DNA from: Gemmatimonadota bacterium
Lineage (GTDB): Bacteria > ARS69
Assembly (NCBI GenBank): GCA_020431545.1
Contig: JAGQIB010000446.1
Location: forward strand, 1 to 6,050
Direction: 5' to 3'
DNA length: 6,050 nucleotides
A program made the translations under genes and the position numbers. Under the pieces are notes generated by a model, which saw only the letters and a list, made by a program, of their open reading frames with translations, searched no databases and was not told the DNA's origin. Shown in pieces: positions 5,635-6,050 of this stretch (its first letter is position 1; each line of letters begins with the position of its first letter).

Positions 5635-6050
5635 ATGCGAGAAGAGATCTACCAGGGACGAGTCGTGAACCTCGCGATCGAGGACGTGGTGCTGCCGAAC
5701 GGCGCCCGCACGCGGCTCGAGGTCATGCACCACCCCGGCGCGGCCGCCGCGGTGCCGCTGTTTCCGGACGGCACGGTGGCGATCCTCCGCCAGTACCGGC
5801 ACGCGGTCGGCGGCTGGCTGTGGGAGGTTCCCGCCGGCAAGCTCGACAAGCCGGGCGAGAACCCCCTGGAGTGCGCGCAGCGCGAGCTCGCGGAGGAGGC
5901 GGGTCTCGCGGCCGCCCGCTGGGACAAGCTCGGCTCGATCTACACCACACCGGGCTTCTGCGACGAGATCATCCATCTGTACCTCGCGCGCGAGCTGACC
6001 GAAGCTCCGCTCGAGCACGAGGCCGACGAGGTGATCGAGGTGCACCGTAT
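5635..6050 (+). CDS. Nudix hydrolase, ADP-ribose pyrophosphatase-like, C-terminus cut by window edge
   Basis: The frame opens at ATG 5635 and runs to the window edge (138 codons; the family is usually 170-210). It starts MREEIYQGRVVNL, the usual first strands of ADP-ribose pyrophosphatases. HHPGAAAAVPL (32-42) and RQYRH (52-56) are typical for this subgroup. The Nudix box spans 68-91, with R83-E84 and E87-E88 supplying the Mg-binding glutamates. Pro106 lies 15 residues after the box, the position linked to ADP-ribose specificity, inside Y-T-T-P-G-F-C-D-E. The box has one extra residue in its first part (G-X6-E instead of G-X5-E). Expected reaction: ADP-ribose to AMP and ribose 5-phosphate in the cytoplasm, probably as a dimer. 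It is transcribed away from the lipoprotein genes and is probably unrelated to them. The substrate assignment is from motifs only; ADP-sugar or GDP-mannose hydrolysis is possible. Confidence 0.9.
   Translation, partial: MREEIYQGRVVNLAIEDVVLPNGARTRLEVMHHPGAAAAVPLFPDGTVAILRQYRHAVGGWLWEVPAGKLDKPGENPLECAQRELAEEAGLAAARWDKLGSIYTTPGFCDEIIHLYLARELTEAPLEHEADEVIEVHR

Noticed and set aside
5500..6045. Minus-strand open frame opposite the Nudix gene
   Set aside because: It is antisense to a clear Nudix box and has no domain features.

Overview
This is a very GC-rich window (about two thirds GC or more, judged by eye) with five protein genes and no RNA genes, insertion sequences or CRISPR arrays that I can see. 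Four genes are on the minus strand and one is on the plus strand. Three traits point to a bacterium of the FCB superphylum, such as Candidatus Eisenbacteria or a Gemmatimonadota relative. These are lipoproteins that begin the mature chain with C-G-x-x-(S/P)-T-G-P, a secreted protease carrying a C-terminal FlgD-Ig-like domain, and a cytochrome domain with a CX4CH haem site. The lineage is an inference from style, not from a marker gene.

Layout from the right-hand (upstream) side: at 5635 a Nudix hydrolase of the ADP-ribose pyrophosphatase type runs rightward off the window. A 220-bp divergent spacer holds a good sigma70-type promoter facing left (5504-5532). This leads into a lipoprotein that joins a planctomycete-type cytochrome c domain to a seven-bladed YVTN beta-propeller (3894-5414). 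Its stop overlaps the GTG start of a second lipoprotein (2926-3897), which contains two copies of one domain. After 61 bp comes a classical short-chain dehydrogenase (2091-2864), probably read from the same transcript. A second promoter candidate (2028-2057, extended -10) precedes a secreted KP-43-like subtilase (1979 leftward, cut by the window edge).

The two coupled lipoproteins are the most interesting part. Both are predicted to be exported and lipid-anchored, one carries a single c-type haem, and the second has no obvious Shine-Dalgarno site of its own, so the two are probably made in a fixed ratio. I infer a cell-surface or periplasmic complex with a redox or sensing role, but nothing in the sequence names the substrate. 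The subtilase is probably an independent secreted enzyme. The dehydrogenase and the Nudix hydrolase look like ordinary cytoplasmic enzymes.

Long open frames on the plus strand opposite these genes are products of GC-rich codon bias and are not annotated.
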